Shown: positions 53,801-62,631, counted from the first letter of the stretch. The stretch: DNA of 64,000 nucleotides from Pacificimonas aurantium (GCF_020092905.1 NZ_JAGSGB010000002.1:1054001-1118000); one strand, 5' to 3'. Translations and numbers: made by a program. The notes: generated from the letters alone by a model not told the origin.

Positions 53801-54109
53801 CAGCGCCCCCTGAAAGACGATCTGCGGACCGCTTGCCAAAGCCGCCCGGGTTGCCTGCGCATTTTCGGCAAGGTCGGACCGGTCGATCTCGATCACCGAC
53901 ACATCCGATGCCTTGAGCTTGGCCAGGTGAGCCGCCTCGTGGGCATCGCCCTGCTTCTGGAGCAGCGCCGCATCCTCGGTATCTTCGCGCGGAACTGGCC
54001 CCTCGCCACGCATATAGGTGAGATCGAGCGCGGTCGCGTGAGCGCAGCCCATGAACCGCATCAGATCCGATGCGGACAAGAGTATCCGATCCCCCTCAAT
54101 AGTTCGCAT
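50816..54109 (-). CDS. Cas4/RecB-like nuclease, RNase H-like domain and UPF1-type helicase fusion (TM0106-like)
   Basis: A 1097-residue protein. The N-terminal RecB-type nuclease has GWSDFLERV, then EVTDTKLKR (catalytic D-x-K) near 145, and a cysteine cluster CADCGLCRWGDHC near 210 as in Cas4 4Fe-4S nucleases. A middle DEDD-like exonuclease region starts at LFYDIEGDP near 315, with YHYAPYE and DYNRIDCISTEEL. The C-terminal SF1B helicase has Walker A IQGPPGTGKTYVTA near 715, WLFVDEAGQV near 840 and VDKFQGQEAP near 1025. I chose the ATG at 54109, preceded by a GGGGG ribosome site; another ATG lies at 54166. It heads the leftward operon with mcrB and mcrC. Confidence 0.88.
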   Translation of the reverse strand: MRTIEGDRILLSASDLMRFMGCAHATALDLTYMRGEGPVPREDTEDAALLQKQGDAHEAAHLAKLKASDVSVIEIDRSDLAENAQATRAALASGPQIVFQGALLGDNWGGWSDFLERVERPSDLGPFSYEVTDTKLKRRPHPKHVLQLVLYSDLLTEIQGVAPEFAHVELGDGSRAQLRLADYQAYARMARQRLEAFLENPAPTRPIPCADCGLCRWGDHCESQWQAEDSLFNVANITRTQVKKLEAAGITTMERLAGLDHPIRGMAETTRARLVTQARLQHARKTGAPAFELREAESGKGFDLLPAPQPGDLFYDIEGDPHYEGGLEYLHGVWFDGQFKAFWAHDHGAEARALADLLEFFRQRLAAYPEARIYHYAPYEITALRRLTAQYGIGEAFLDRLLRERRFVDLFAVVRGALIGSEANYSIKSMEAFYGRVREGEVKTAGGSVVAYERWRETGEQTILDEIEDYNRIDCISTEELRDWLVSIRPAAPWPVLAVDAGDKEVEEDADTQGLRARLAASGLPQERQDMLFNLGLFHKREAKPAQWAVFDSAGKDEDELIDDLDALAGLEAIGPAEPVKRSVLRRYRFPLQETKLRAGRKATVPVIDGPPATVSIEELDRSERIIAIKAGAAKAHLLTDRLTLHPDWPLNTDVIAAALRDVIDDQCGVRRLTALDDLLARTAPRLVTGPRADLLDGADPLAGTIAAIAAMDGTVLPIQGPPGTGKTYVTARAILALVRQGHRVGVASNSHEAIRNVLMGCLAAQDDGDPVPGLCIGHKVSSGEDGYPDNCFGVIRSTANDDSLWSRAHVVGGTAFFFARSEHEQALDWLFVDEAGQVGLANMVAMGRCARNIVLVGDPRQLPQVIQGAHPDPANLSCLEWMLGEHATIPPDRGIFLPVSRRMHPDVCGFISQQVYEGRLNSAPDTAVQAVRGTGFPVAGAFWAPVIHEGNAQIAAEEVAAIEAAIDDLLSGSWTDKDGTTRALEPADIIVVAPYNAQVNALQDALPAGIRVGTVDKFQGQEAPVCLVSMTASSVEETPRGMDFLFSLNRINVAVSRAKSLALVFGAPRLREAKCNTVEQMRLVNTLCALPEFGDV

Positions 54110-54188
54110 TGCTGCCCCCTCGTCGAACGCAATCTCCAACAAGACTTGCATCTCGACAGATTGCACGTTCAGCCATAGCGTGCGTGGG

Positions 54189-54203
54189 TGTCAATATCTG
54201 ACA
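54189..54203. promoter_or_regulatory. Operator-like dyad between the nuclease-helicase and WYL genes
   Basis: TGTCA-ATATC-TGACA in the 118-base divergent promoter region, 25 bases before the WYL gene start. WYL regulators of defence operons characteristically bind such dyads and repress both their own gene and the system. Assignment is by position. Confidence 0.5.
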
Positions 54204-54227
54204 TAGTCTTTGACCAGGATTTGGATC

Positions 54228-55211
54228 ATGTCGTTCGCCAAGGCTCAGGACCTGATCAGGCTGGCGCGTCTGGCCGCCACGCGGCGGACGGGGATCGGCC
54301 TCGACGAGATCTGCGAGGAATTCGGCGTTTCGCATCGCACGGCGCAGCGCATGACCGATGCGCTGGAAACCGTGTTCACCAATGTCGAAGCGGTGGATGG
54401 AGACGACCGCCGGCGGCGCTGGCGTGTTGCCGACCCCATGCTCGACCGGCTTCAGACACGCCAGGAAACGGCCGTCGAAGCGCTGGAGATCGCCGGCCGA
54501 ACGGCGCGCGGCGATGGCCGGCTACGCCACGCGGCGGCCCTTGAAGACCTGCGCGACGGATTGCTGGCACGGCTGACACCAAAGGATGCGCTGCGCACCG
54601 AAGCCGACGTCGAGGCGGTCCTGCTGGCAATGGGCTCGGTGACACGCCCCGGTCCGCGCGTCAATCTGGCGCCGACGGTGCTCGATGCCGTGATCGAGGG
54701 ACTGCGCGGCCCGTTTCGTCTGCGGCTGCGCTACCGGGACGAGGATGCACCTGAACGGATCATCGAGCCGCACGGGCTCCTGCTGGGGCATCGCAGCTAT
54801 CTGGTGGCGCGCCAGCCGGCGCGCGGCGAAGACATGCTGAACTTCCGGATGGATCAGATCCTCAGCGCCCAGACCCTCGATGAGAGCTTCAGCCTAATGC
54901 CCGGCTTTTCGCTGGAGGACTATGCGGCGCAATCCTTCGGCGTCTACCAGGACCCGGCGCAATATGACGAAGTCATCTGGCGGTTTGCGCCACATGCCGC
55001 AGCAAGGGCGGCCGAGTTCTGTTTTCACCCAAAGCAAACCGTTGAGGTGCAAGAGGATGGCGGGCTCATCGTGCGCTTTCATGCGGCGGGCTGGCTCGAG
55101 ATGGCGTGGCATCTCTATCAATGGGGCGATGCGGTTGAGGTTATCGCGCCCGAGGGGCTGCGCACGCTGGTCGAAAATTACCGCAGGAGCGATTTTGGCG
55201 CCCTGCCATAA
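54228..55211 (+). CDS. WYL-domain transcriptional regulator
   Basis: A 327-residue regulator of the defence-associated WYL class. An N-terminal helix-turn-helix (GLDEICEEFGVSHRTAQRMTDALE, about 25-48) is followed by the WYL domain (LRLRYRDEDAPERIIEPHGLLLGHRSYLVAR, near 165-200), where the signature reads SYL rather than WYL, and a C-terminal extension. It is divergent from the nuclease-helicase/mcrBC operon and shares its promoter region, so it probably represses that operon until a ligand, likely a nucleic acid fragment or nucleotide, binds the WYL pocket. The ligand idea comes from other WYL proteins. A HEPN gene follows 20 bases later. Confidence 0.88.
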   Translation: MSFAKAQDLIRLARLAATRRTGIGLDEICEEFGVSHRTAQRMTDALETVFTNVEAVDGDDRRRRWRVADPMLDRLQTRQETAVEALEIAGRTARGDGRLRHAAALEDLRDGLLARLTPKDALRTEADVEAVLLAMGSVTRPGPRVNLAPTVLDAVIEGLRGPFRLRLRYRDEDAPERIIEPHGLLLGHRSYLVARQPARGEDMLNFRMDQILSAQTLDESFSLMPGFSLEDYAAQSFGVYQDPAQYDEVIWRFAPHAAARAAEFCFHPKQTVEVQEDGGLIVRFHAAGWLEMAWHLYQWGDAVEVIAPEGLRTLVENYRRSDFGALP

Positions 55212-55231
55212 GGCAACAGGAACGACGCGGA

Positions 55232-55903
55232 ATGACCACAAAGACGGGCCTCACCCATGCAGAACTGAAAACCAAGCAGCGCGCGATCCGCGACGGCTTT
55301 CCGGAAACGATGGGTCTGCGCGTCCATCGCGCTATCAGCTGGATCGGCCGCGCCGAGGCCTGCGGAACCGACGACGACGCAAAATTCATCTTCCTATGGA
55401 TCGCGTTCAACGCCGCTTATGCCGACGAGGGCGAATTCCAGACTATCCAGCCGGGCGAACGCGCTGCCTTCGCGGACTTCTTTGGCAAGTTGATCGCGCT
55501 CGACGAGCAGCGCCGCATCTATGGGGCGATCTGGCAGCGCTTTTCGGGGCCGGTGCGGCTGCTGATGGAGAACCGCTACGTCTTCAATCCGTTCTGGCAG
55601 CACCATAACGGGATTGCCGGCTATGAGGATTGGGAGGAGCGTTTCAAAGCCTCCTCGCGGGCCTTCGCGCAGGCCATCCAGAGCGGTGATACCAAGCGCG
55701 TGCTCAGCTTCGTGTTCGACCGGCTATACGTGCTGCGCAACCAGCTCGTTCATGGCGGCTCGACCTGGAACAGCGGCATCAACCGAACTCAGGTCCGCGA
55801 TGGCGCCGCGATCCTCGGCTTCCTGATGCCGGTCTTCACCGACCTGATGATGGACAATCCCGACAAGGACTGGGGCAAGCCCTTCTACCCCGTTGTTCCC
55901 TGA
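55232..55903 (+). CDS. HEPN-like protein, probable RNase
   Basis: A 223-residue alpha-helical protein. The HEPN catalytic motif RNQLVH (R-N-x3-H) is at residues about 169-174 in VLRNQLVHGGSTWNS, where the polar N after R is typical of active RNases; an earlier FIFLWIAFNAAY segment is a common feature of this HEPN branch. HEPN proteins cut RNA as toxins or defence effectors. It shares a transcript with the WYL regulator (20-base gap, AGGAA ribosome site) and faces the sacsin-type gene with only 24 bases between stops, so it could belong functionally to either neighbour. Confidence 0.8.
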   Translation: MTTKTGLTHAELKTKQRAIRDGFPETMGLRVHRAISWIGRAEACGTDDDAKFIFLWIAFNAAYADEGEFQTIQPGERAAFADFFGKLIALDEQRRIYGAIWQRFSGPVRLLMENRYVFNPFWQHHNGIAGYEDWEERFKASSRAFAQAIQSGDTKRVLSFVFDRLYVLRNQLVHGGSTWNSGINRTQVRDGAAILGFLMPVFTDLMMDNPDKDWGKPFYPVVP

Positions 55904-55927
55904 CTCCGAGGCCGAGGGCAGAAGAGC

Positions 55928-58900
55928 CTATTTGGCCACAGTATCCTGCTGACGCAGCACCTCATCCACTTCTGGATGTTGATCGGCTTCGATAATTGCC
56001 TGCAAGTCAGCAAGATGGGTTTTCGTGAAATAGATCGTCTCGTCGATTTGTGCGAGCACCACGCCTAGTTCGTTTGTTGTTTGCCCGGCAATACCGTCTC
56101 TCAATACCTCACGTGAGCCGTTTGCATGCCTGAACATGGCCGCGTGGTTGGGACAGAGGCACAGATAATTCTGGTCGTGATGCCGCTTCAATTCGGGTAG
56201 CAGTTCCACTGCTTCGAAATAGTACGACCCATCGTCACGTTTGAACGGCAGAACATCCTTGCAGACTTGGCAAATTTGGTCGGCATCCGCATTGGTGTAC
56301 TGCTGCCGCAGATACTGCTTGGCCTCATCCTTCACCTCATCGCGTCCAACCGACACCGACCGGGTTCGCTCCTCTGTACGACGCACCGGCGCATCCGATG
56401 AGCGAGCGAGCACACGTTCACGTCGGCGTACTGGGTTTCCCGGTTCATGCTCCGGAAGAACAACACTCGCACGACGCTCGTACTCCGCAAGGATCCGCGC
56501 TTGTTCTTCTACGGGCATCGTCGCGAATTTCCGCGCGGTATCGGCGTCGGCAAAGCCGAGTGCTTTGGCCGCCTCCTGATCTCTGCGCTTGCGCTCATTG
56601 GCAGCAGCGGCTTCCTGAAGAGCCTTCTGGTTCTGAAGCTCAATGCTCTTGCCGAATTCAATAGCCTTGATCCACGGCCAGCCGGCATCAAACGTAAAAC
56701 CCTCAGGAAGAAGCTCCGCTCGAGCTTGGGCAGGCTTTACGAACTGGCCTCCCTTCTGCGGGATCCATGCCTCTTGGCGCAGCTGGTGCACCAGTTGCGA
56801 ACGCGCTTTGTGTGCACCACCCGCCACGTTCTTTCGATACACCGCCCACAACGGGTTCTGTCTCGAGATTTCATCGTTGCTGGTGCCTGCCAGCGTGCGC
56901 ATCGTTTCCCAAACGAGCCTGGCAAGCTTTTCAGATTTTTTTGCCGCCAGACGATTAAAGCCTCTGAGGACAAAGTCTTGGTCAATTGGGTTGGTGTATC
57001 GCTCGCCGGAGACCGAACTCAGCCATTTCCATTCTGGGTTCTTGCTACAGTTGGCCTTCGTTACCGCGAGCTTTGTACGGGCGCCGAGCTTTTCAACGAA
57101 CCGCGTAATCTTCACGGTATCGATCTTCAGTGAAGCATAGAAATCCGCAAGGGGGGATAACTGAGTAGTTTCACCTCCTAACTCCAGATACTCTGCGAAC
57201 CCCGTGTCGAGATACGGCGCATCAAGGTAGATTTCCGAGGCCTTCCGCCACTTGTTTTCCTTCCCTACGAAAAGGGGATAGCTGGCGAGAACCGAGGCAG
57301 CCGAAGCGTCCTCATCGAGAAGCTTCATAAAGCGGCGGAGGTCGGCAAGGTAGGTCCGTTCGTTGAGCGCGAGGTGTCCACCAGTATACTTGCTCTTCAG
57401 GACGGCTTCGACCAATTGGCGCTCACCGACTGCCGTCACACCGACCGTCTCAAGAAAGCGCCGCGCACTTTCTTGCTGTGCCTTGCTCTTGCCTGAAGTG
57501 TACACGGCGCGATCAACATAATGGAGACCGTCAGTTTGCGCCTGTTGCTCCTCTAAGAAATGACACGCTGAACCGACGGCATAGCCGCCATCTGCAAGAC
57601 GAACGATCTGGCAGCGCTTCAAGCGGTAAATTTCGTCTTTCGCTTCACTTTCCCGATCGAGAAGCGAATAAAACTGCTGATGCCACTCGACGCTCTTCCG
57701 CCCAAGCCATGCCATGAACTCTTCGTCGACGCCGCCCCAATTGTTCTTATCAGCATTTTCATCGAGGCAATCGACAAAGGCTTCGATATCCCAATCGCGA
57801 ATCTCGAGGCCGGTCATGAAGCGCTCAACATTGGTCCCCTGCAATGCTCGACTGGCGGCCCAAAGGGGCGGATCGGTCTCATAATCGACCAGATATTCGA
57901 GGTCGTCCTCATTCAGGAGGTCCTTAAGCGACGCCTTCGCCTGCACGAGATTGTCAGCAGGTGCATGCCCTTTGCCATAGGTCGGAAACAGCGGCTCCGT
58001 CTTCATCGCTCCGCAGATTGCATCCCGAATTAGACCGTAACCATACCCCTCCCCCAGTTGATCTTGAGGATTAGGCAAAACCCCTAGGAATTCGGTCGTC
58101 AGAAGATCTTGATCTCGTATTTCGTGAAGCGCCGAAGCCGAAAGTTCAGCAAGTTGATCGTACAGCGGGTTGTTCGCGGGAGTGGCCTTGATGCTGGCTC
58201 GACTCAATTCAGGAACAAATGGTGCATGCAGATGAAACCTCAGCCCGGACACCTCTTTGTGCGCAGGGAAGAACACGCAGACCTTTCCTGGCACAGGCAC
58301 GATCTTCAACTGCTGTGAGAGCGGCTTTTCTGGGGTAAATGCCTTTACATTGGGAAGAAAATCCAAAGCGAAAGCGATGGCGACCCGCTGCTTTTCCAGT
58401 GCCGCCACCGCCTGATCGAATTTCAAGAAGTGGGAGCTCGTCGTCGTTTCGCCGCCGATCTGCTTGAGCACCTCGACATGAATGGGCGTATGAGCAATTC
58501 GAAGGATTTCGCCCACAAGTGTGTCCTCGACCTCCCATCGAATCGATTCGATGTTCGGCAGAAATAGAAGAGTTGTTTCGGCAAGCTCGTTGAGGCCTGC
58601 AGCGATCTCCTCATAGGCGGCGGCTGGTGTTTTCTTCGCGTTATTGAACGGCAGCCAGAATCGCGTTCGGCTACCAATGTCCGCATCGCCGACAACCGGC
58701 TCCGGCATGACGTATTTTACGATCTTGAATGAGAAATCGGCAGCATAAATGGTTGGTGTCTGCGTGTAGACGAATACGGACTTGAAGCCGACGCCAAATT
58801 TTCCAATCTGGTCCGACGATTTCGTTTTCGTGCTGTTGTGAATGCCGGTAATCGCGCGTACGTCCGCTTCAGTGAAGGTCCTTTTCCCGTTGTGTTCAAA

Positions 58901-59101
58901 CCAGCAGCCATTACGCGTTAGCTTAAAGGCGGCTTCCGTTGCGCCCGTATCCTCCGCATTCTGAAGCAATTCGAAGACGAAGTGAGCCTGGTCAGGATAG
59001 AAATCTTCGAAGATATCGAGGTTGATATCGTCCTCATTGGCATCAAGTCCGTCGAGAAACTTGCGCCGTTGCTCCATTAAGGTTTGCAAGAAGGAACTCA
59101 T
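55928..59101 (-). CDS. Sacsin/Hsp90-type ATPase with C-terminal HNH-like zinc module
   Basis: A 1057-residue protein. The N-terminal GHKL (Hsp90-like) ATPase has the N-box FELLQNAEDTGATEA near residue 45 and G-box IGKFGVGFKSVFVYTQTP near 100, as in sacsin and plant NO VEIN proteins. A long middle region of unknown fold follows. The C-terminus (about 950-1005) has a zinc module CQVC...YYFEAVELLP...YLCLCPNHAAMF, which matches an HNH treble clef except that the catalytic His-His is replaced, so it may bind rather than cut DNA. The start overlaps the SNF2 helicase stop by four bases (ATGA). The composition looks less GC-rich than the mcr operon, suggesting separate acquisition. Confidence 0.82.
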   Translation of the reverse strand: MSSFLQTLMEQRRKFLDGLDANEDDINLDIFEDFYPDQAHFVFELLQNAEDTGATEAAFKLTRNGCWFEHNGKRTFTEADVRAITGIHNSTKTKSSDQIGKFGVGFKSVFVYTQTPTIYAADFSFKIVKYVMPEPVVGDADIGSRTRFWLPFNNAKKTPAAAYEEIAAGLNELAETTLLFLPNIESIRWEVEDTLVGEILRIAHTPIHVEVLKQIGGETTTSSHFLKFDQAVAALEKQRVAIAFALDFLPNVKAFTPEKPLSQQLKIVPVPGKVCVFFPAHKEVSGLRFHLHAPFVPELSRASIKATPANNPLYDQLAELSASALHEIRDQDLLTTEFLGVLPNPQDQLGEGYGYGLIRDAICGAMKTEPLFPTYGKGHAPADNLVQAKASLKDLLNEDDLEYLVDYETDPPLWAASRALQGTNVERFMTGLEIRDWDIEAFVDCLDENADKNNWGGVDEEFMAWLGRKSVEWHQQFYSLLDRESEAKDEIYRLKRCQIVRLADGGYAVGSACHFLEEQQAQTDGLHYVDRAVYTSGKSKAQQESARRFLETVGVTAVGERQLVEAVLKSKYTGGHLALNERTYLADLRRFMKLLDEDASAASVLASYPLFVGKENKWRKASEIYLDAPYLDTGFAEYLELGGETTQLSPLADFYASLKIDTVKITRFVEKLGARTKLAVTKANCSKNPEWKWLSSVSGERYTNPIDQDFVLRGFNRLAAKKSEKLARLVWETMRTLAGTSNDEISRQNPLWAVYRKNVAGGAHKARSQLVHQLRQEAWIPQKGGQFVKPAQARAELLPEGFTFDAGWPWIKAIEFGKSIELQNQKALQEAAAANERKRRDQEAAKALGFADADTARKFATMPVEEQARILAEYERRASVVLPEHEPGNPVRRRERVLARSSDAPVRRTEERTRSVSVGRDEVKDEAKQYLRQQYTNADADQICQVCKDVLPFKRDDGSYYFEAVELLPELKRHHDQNYLCLCPNHAAMFRHANGSREVLRDGIAGQTTNELGVVLAQIDETIYFTKTHLADLQAIIEADQHPEVDEVLRQQDTVAK

Positions 59102-62100
59102 GCAGACGGCCTCGTGATGGTGACCGTGCCTACGACTACCGGAGAAACCCGAATGTCACCGGTAGCGGCCGCACGCTTCAAATCGTTCATACGCCGCTCG
59201 AAATCCGCCTGTGCTCGGGCCAATTCACTTTCCTTCATCAAGCGAATTTTGCTGTTGGTCGCTCGCGCGAGTTGGTCCTCGATAGCCTTGCAACGGGCGC
59301 GATTGCTGACGGTCAGACTTTGGATGCGCAACGCGACTAGCTGCTCATTGTTAGCGATATGGAGTGCCTGCGCCTCGGCCCATTTCGCGTGATGTCGTGC
59401 ATCAAGAGCATCTTTGTCGGTGGGACCAAGGGAACCACCGCCATCCGCTGTCCGTGCTTCGGGCAAAGCGTCTAGCAACGCGGATTCAAGTGCGGGACTC
59501 AGTGCCACGGGTATCAACATCCGGTCCGGCTTTACGCCATGCATGGACCAGCGATAGATCGCAAAGGGATAACTTCCGGGGTCCAAATCGGCGGATTCGA
59601 CGGTTACTGCGCAGGCCTGTGCATCAGCTACCTCCAAAGCGTATGCAGCTTGCCGAACGAGAGGATGCACGACGGTGAGGTGCAGCGATTTCGGATTCTC
59701 GGCGGCGGTCTGTTGATCAGACGTCACCGGAATCGTGGACTGTGTTCCCCTAAGCCATTTTTCCCATTCACGCGCTACGGGCTCGCTCGACTTCGGCAAG
59801 CGGCGGAAGTCGTCGAGCAGTGACGCACGGGCGGATTGATTGACACGGAGCGTCCTCAGCTTTTTTTCGCCGAGCAGATGCTCTGTGTCCGTACCAAGGC
59901 GTTTGGCCAAGTAGGTACTAACGCAAGCCTCTATCGAATGCGGCGACAGCCAAAAGGATTCTGCGGCATCTATCTCGTCCTTCCACGACTGCTTTGGAAC
60001 ATTGAGGCCGAACAACTCCGCCTGGCGAGCTTCCAGTTCCTGCTCTTCCTGAATCTGGCGAATGCCATTGTCCGCCAGCTGCTGCAGCCGTGCAGCCCGC
60101 TCTTCTGGCGTCAGAGTGAAGCTTTCGGCGATGTCGTGCAGTTCTTTTGTGACGGCGCCCAGAATTTCTTCACTGCCACCCACCGCGTGGTGAAACACCC
60201 CTATTCGCCACAGACAACGATCATAGATGTCAGCGTCGACTGTGCCAGGAGTCACGAAGTTCACGATGGCTACGGTCTCACTTTCCTGGCCATAGCGATC
60301 GATACGTCCGATCCGCTGCTCGATGCGCATCGGGTTCCAAGGCAAATCGTAGTTCACGAGAAAATCGCAGAACTGGAAGTCGAGACCCTCGCAGCCAACT
60401 TCCGAGGAGAGCAGCACATCGAGCGCATCGCCGTCAGCCTTTGGCAACGCAAAGCGGCGCCGCAGTTCGGCGCGCTCATCGTCCGGTACGTCGCCATGCA
60501 CGAGGCCCACGCGTAGTCCTGTGTCAGCAGTGCGCTGCTGCAGATAGCGCAGCGTGTGCCTGAATGTACTGAACACGAGGACCTTGTTGTTCTCGCGAGC
60601 GCTCTTATCCTTCAGAATTTTCAGGAAAGCGTCGGCCTTGGGGTCATCCTCATCAAGCACTTCGGCCTGCGCAAGCACCGCCTCGATATCAGGCCTGATC
60701 TGCTCCACAAAGCGCAGGTCACTGTTGCCGTCGCTGTCACTCGCTTCCATCAGCTCGAGTTGGTCGAGCTTTCCGTTGAGCATGTCCGTGAGCAGTGGCG
60801 CGAGGCCATAAAGGCAGCTGGCCGCCTGACGCCGAATGGTTGTCATCATGAACGCGACGTTCTGCTGACCGTGTGCATATCCCAGAATTCTGGCAATGAC
60901 CGCGAGAAGATCATCATGCAGCTGTTGTTGGGCAGACGTAAATTCGACCGTGAGCGTCTCCGGTTTCCGGCTCGTAAACTCTCCGATGTCGCGCCTGCGC
61001 GTCCGATTGATCAGGCTGCTGAACGTATACATCTGTTCGATGCTATAGATGGCCCGGATGCGTTCATCATCGCTCAACGCCCCTGAACCAAGGCGATCGT
61101 ATATGTCCTGAAATTCCGGTGTCTCACGAATAAAGAGGCGCCCCCAGTCGGTCCGCGCGACGCCATCAAGGCAGGCCCGCGCCGCTTCCTGCCAATCGGG
61201 GGCAGCCACGCGACAATGCTTCACGGCCTCATTGATGAACCCGTTCGGCTCCGCCATCTGCTGGAAGCTAGGGGGATCAATGACAAGATCGGGGCGAAGG
61301 ACGTTTAGAAGCGTATAGAGATCTTTACTGCCAAGCTGAACCGGAGTGGCCGTCATCAACACGACGGCCTGGGCATTGTCACAGAAATATCGAATACCCT
61401 GATGCAGGTACGTTTCCGGATTCCGGATGTGATGGGCTTCATCGACGATGACGAGATCGAATTTCGGCGGGGGATCAAGCCCCAGCAAGCCCTGATCCTT
61501 TCGGCGTCCGGTACTCGCACCCAGCACCAGATCGGAATCGAACAGCGAAAACGGCAGGATCGCTTTCGCATACTGTTCCGGCCATTCGCCCTCGAGTTCG
61601 GCTTCCTTGAGGCAATGGCGCAGGAGGGCGCCGTTAAGTGCCGAGAAGCTCTCGTCGAAGCGCTTCATCTCGTTGTACCACTTGCGCTCGGCAACCAGCG
61701 CCTTTGGGCAGATCACCAGCACCGATGAGATGTCCATCCGCGCTCGCAGTTCCTTGACGATCAAGCCGGCTTCGATGGTTTTCCCCACACCGACTTCGTC
61801 GGCGATGAGAATGCGTGGCCGGTCAGCCCGAATCAGCTTCAGGACGGGACGGTACTGGTAAGGCACGAACTGTACGCGCCCGGAGCGCAACGAAAACAAG
61901 TTGGCCGTGGATGGAGAAAGGATCTGAAGACTCGTCAGGTGCGCTCGTAACTCATCTGCCTCGAGCAAGGTCTCGTCACCTGGCGCCGCTGCCAGAGGCT
62001 GCAGCTGGCTTTCATAGTAGAGCGCTTTCGTACCGTTCTCGAAGACATGATAACGGCATTCACCGCCCCCGGGCAGCACTTCTACCACGGGCAGGAGCTT

Positions 62101-62631
62101 TGCGGGGTCGGCACGCAGCGCCACGATATCTCCTGCCCTAAACGCGGTCGTGGAGCCTGCCAATGTTTCAGGAAGCGACGGCGCGGCCGCATTAGCAGGG
62201 GCCATATTCACCAGCGCACGCCGCTTTTCGGCCGCCACGCTCTCGAGCGTTTCGGCTCGCGCTCCGATCAATGTAAGCAGACGCCCGAGCGTGTCTGCGT
62301 CACGATATATTTCATCGAAAGCAGGTTCTACGGTGGTGAGGTGCGCCCATTTGTTCCGGATCGTTTGAAGCTCCTTGATCCAGTTACGACCTTCTCGCGG
62401 CCACTGGCGTAATTCGGAAAGCTCGTACCAATTCTGATCCATCACGCGCAGCAGCGCAGCAAGGTCCAACTGCTCCAGCGAAGCGATGCCGCGCTCTAAG
62501 GCCATTCGTTGCTGCTGGAAGCTTAACCGATCAACGACGTGGCCACGCCACCAATCGGCAGAGAGCCTTGGCAGATGCTCACCGAGGAACGCAGCGATCT
62601 CATAGGTCGCTTCCTTAAGAAGGTCGATCAT
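59098..62631 (-). CDS. HEPN-SNF2 family helicase fusion
   Basis: A 1177-residue protein. Residues 1 to about 120 look like a Swt1-type HEPN domain, with the motif IRNKWAHLT giving Arg92, Asn93 and His97 (R-N-x3-H). A linker region leads to an SNF2-type SF2 motor: Walker A DEVGVGKTIEAGLIVKEL near 280, DEAH box VIVDEAHHIRNPETY near 390, and the helicase C-terminal lobe LDFQFCDFLVNYDLPWNPMRIEQRIGRIDRYGQ near 765. The C-terminal 300 residues are unassigned. It would translocate along double-stranded DNA; the HEPN part could cut RNA when DNA invasion is sensed (inferred). Middle gene of three. Confidence 0.86.
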   Translation of the reverse strand: MIDLLKEATYEIAAFLGEHLPRLSADWWRGHVVDRLSFQQQRMALERGIASLEQLDLAALLRVMDQNWYELSELRQWPREGRNWIKELQTIRNKWAHLTTVEPAFDEIYRDADTLGRLLTLIGARAETLESVAAEKRRALVNMAPANAAAPSLPETLAGSTTAFRAGDIVALRADPAKLLPVVEVLPGGGECRYHVFENGTKALYYESQLQPLAAAPGDETLLEADELRAHLTSLQILSPSTANLFSLRSGRVQFVPYQYRPVLKLIRADRPRILIADEVGVGKTIEAGLIVKELRARMDISSVLVICPKALVAERKWYNEMKRFDESFSALNGALLRHCLKEAELEGEWPEQYAKAILPFSLFDSDLVLGASTGRRKDQGLLGLDPPPKFDLVIVDEAHHIRNPETYLHQGIRYFCDNAQAVVLMTATPVQLGSKDLYTLLNVLRPDLVIDPPSFQQMAEPNGFINEAVKHCRVAAPDWQEAARACLDGVARTDWGRLFIRETPEFQDIYDRLGSGALSDDERIRAIYSIEQMYTFSSLINRTRRRDIGEFTSRKPETLTVEFTSAQQQLHDDLLAVIARILGYAHGQQNVAFMMTTIRRQAASCLYGLAPLLTDMLNGKLDQLELMEASDSDGNSDLRFVEQIRPDIEAVLAQAEVLDEDDPKADAFLKILKDKSARENNKVLVFSTFRHTLRYLQQRTADTGLRVGLVHGDVPDDERAELRRRFALPKADGDALDVLLSSEVGCEGLDFQFCDFLVNYDLPWNPMRIEQRIGRIDRYGQESETVAIVNFVTPGTVDADIYDRCLWRIGVFHHAVGGSEEILGAVTKELHDIAESFTLTPEERAARLQQLADNGIRQIQEEQELEARQAELFGLNVPKQSWKDEIDAAESFWLSPHSIEACVSTYLAKRLGTDTEHLLGEKKLRTLRVNQSARASLLDDFRRLPKSSEPVAREWEKWLRGTQSTIPVTSDQQTAAENPKSLHLTVVHPLVRQAAYALEVADAQACAVTVESADLDPGSYPFAIYRWSMHGVKPDRMLIPVALSPALESALLDALPEARTADGGGSLGPTDKDALDARHHAKWAEAQALHIANNEQLVALRIQSLTVSNRARCKAIEDQLARATNSKIRLMKESELARAQADFERRMNDLKRAAATGDIRVSPVVVGTVTITRPSA

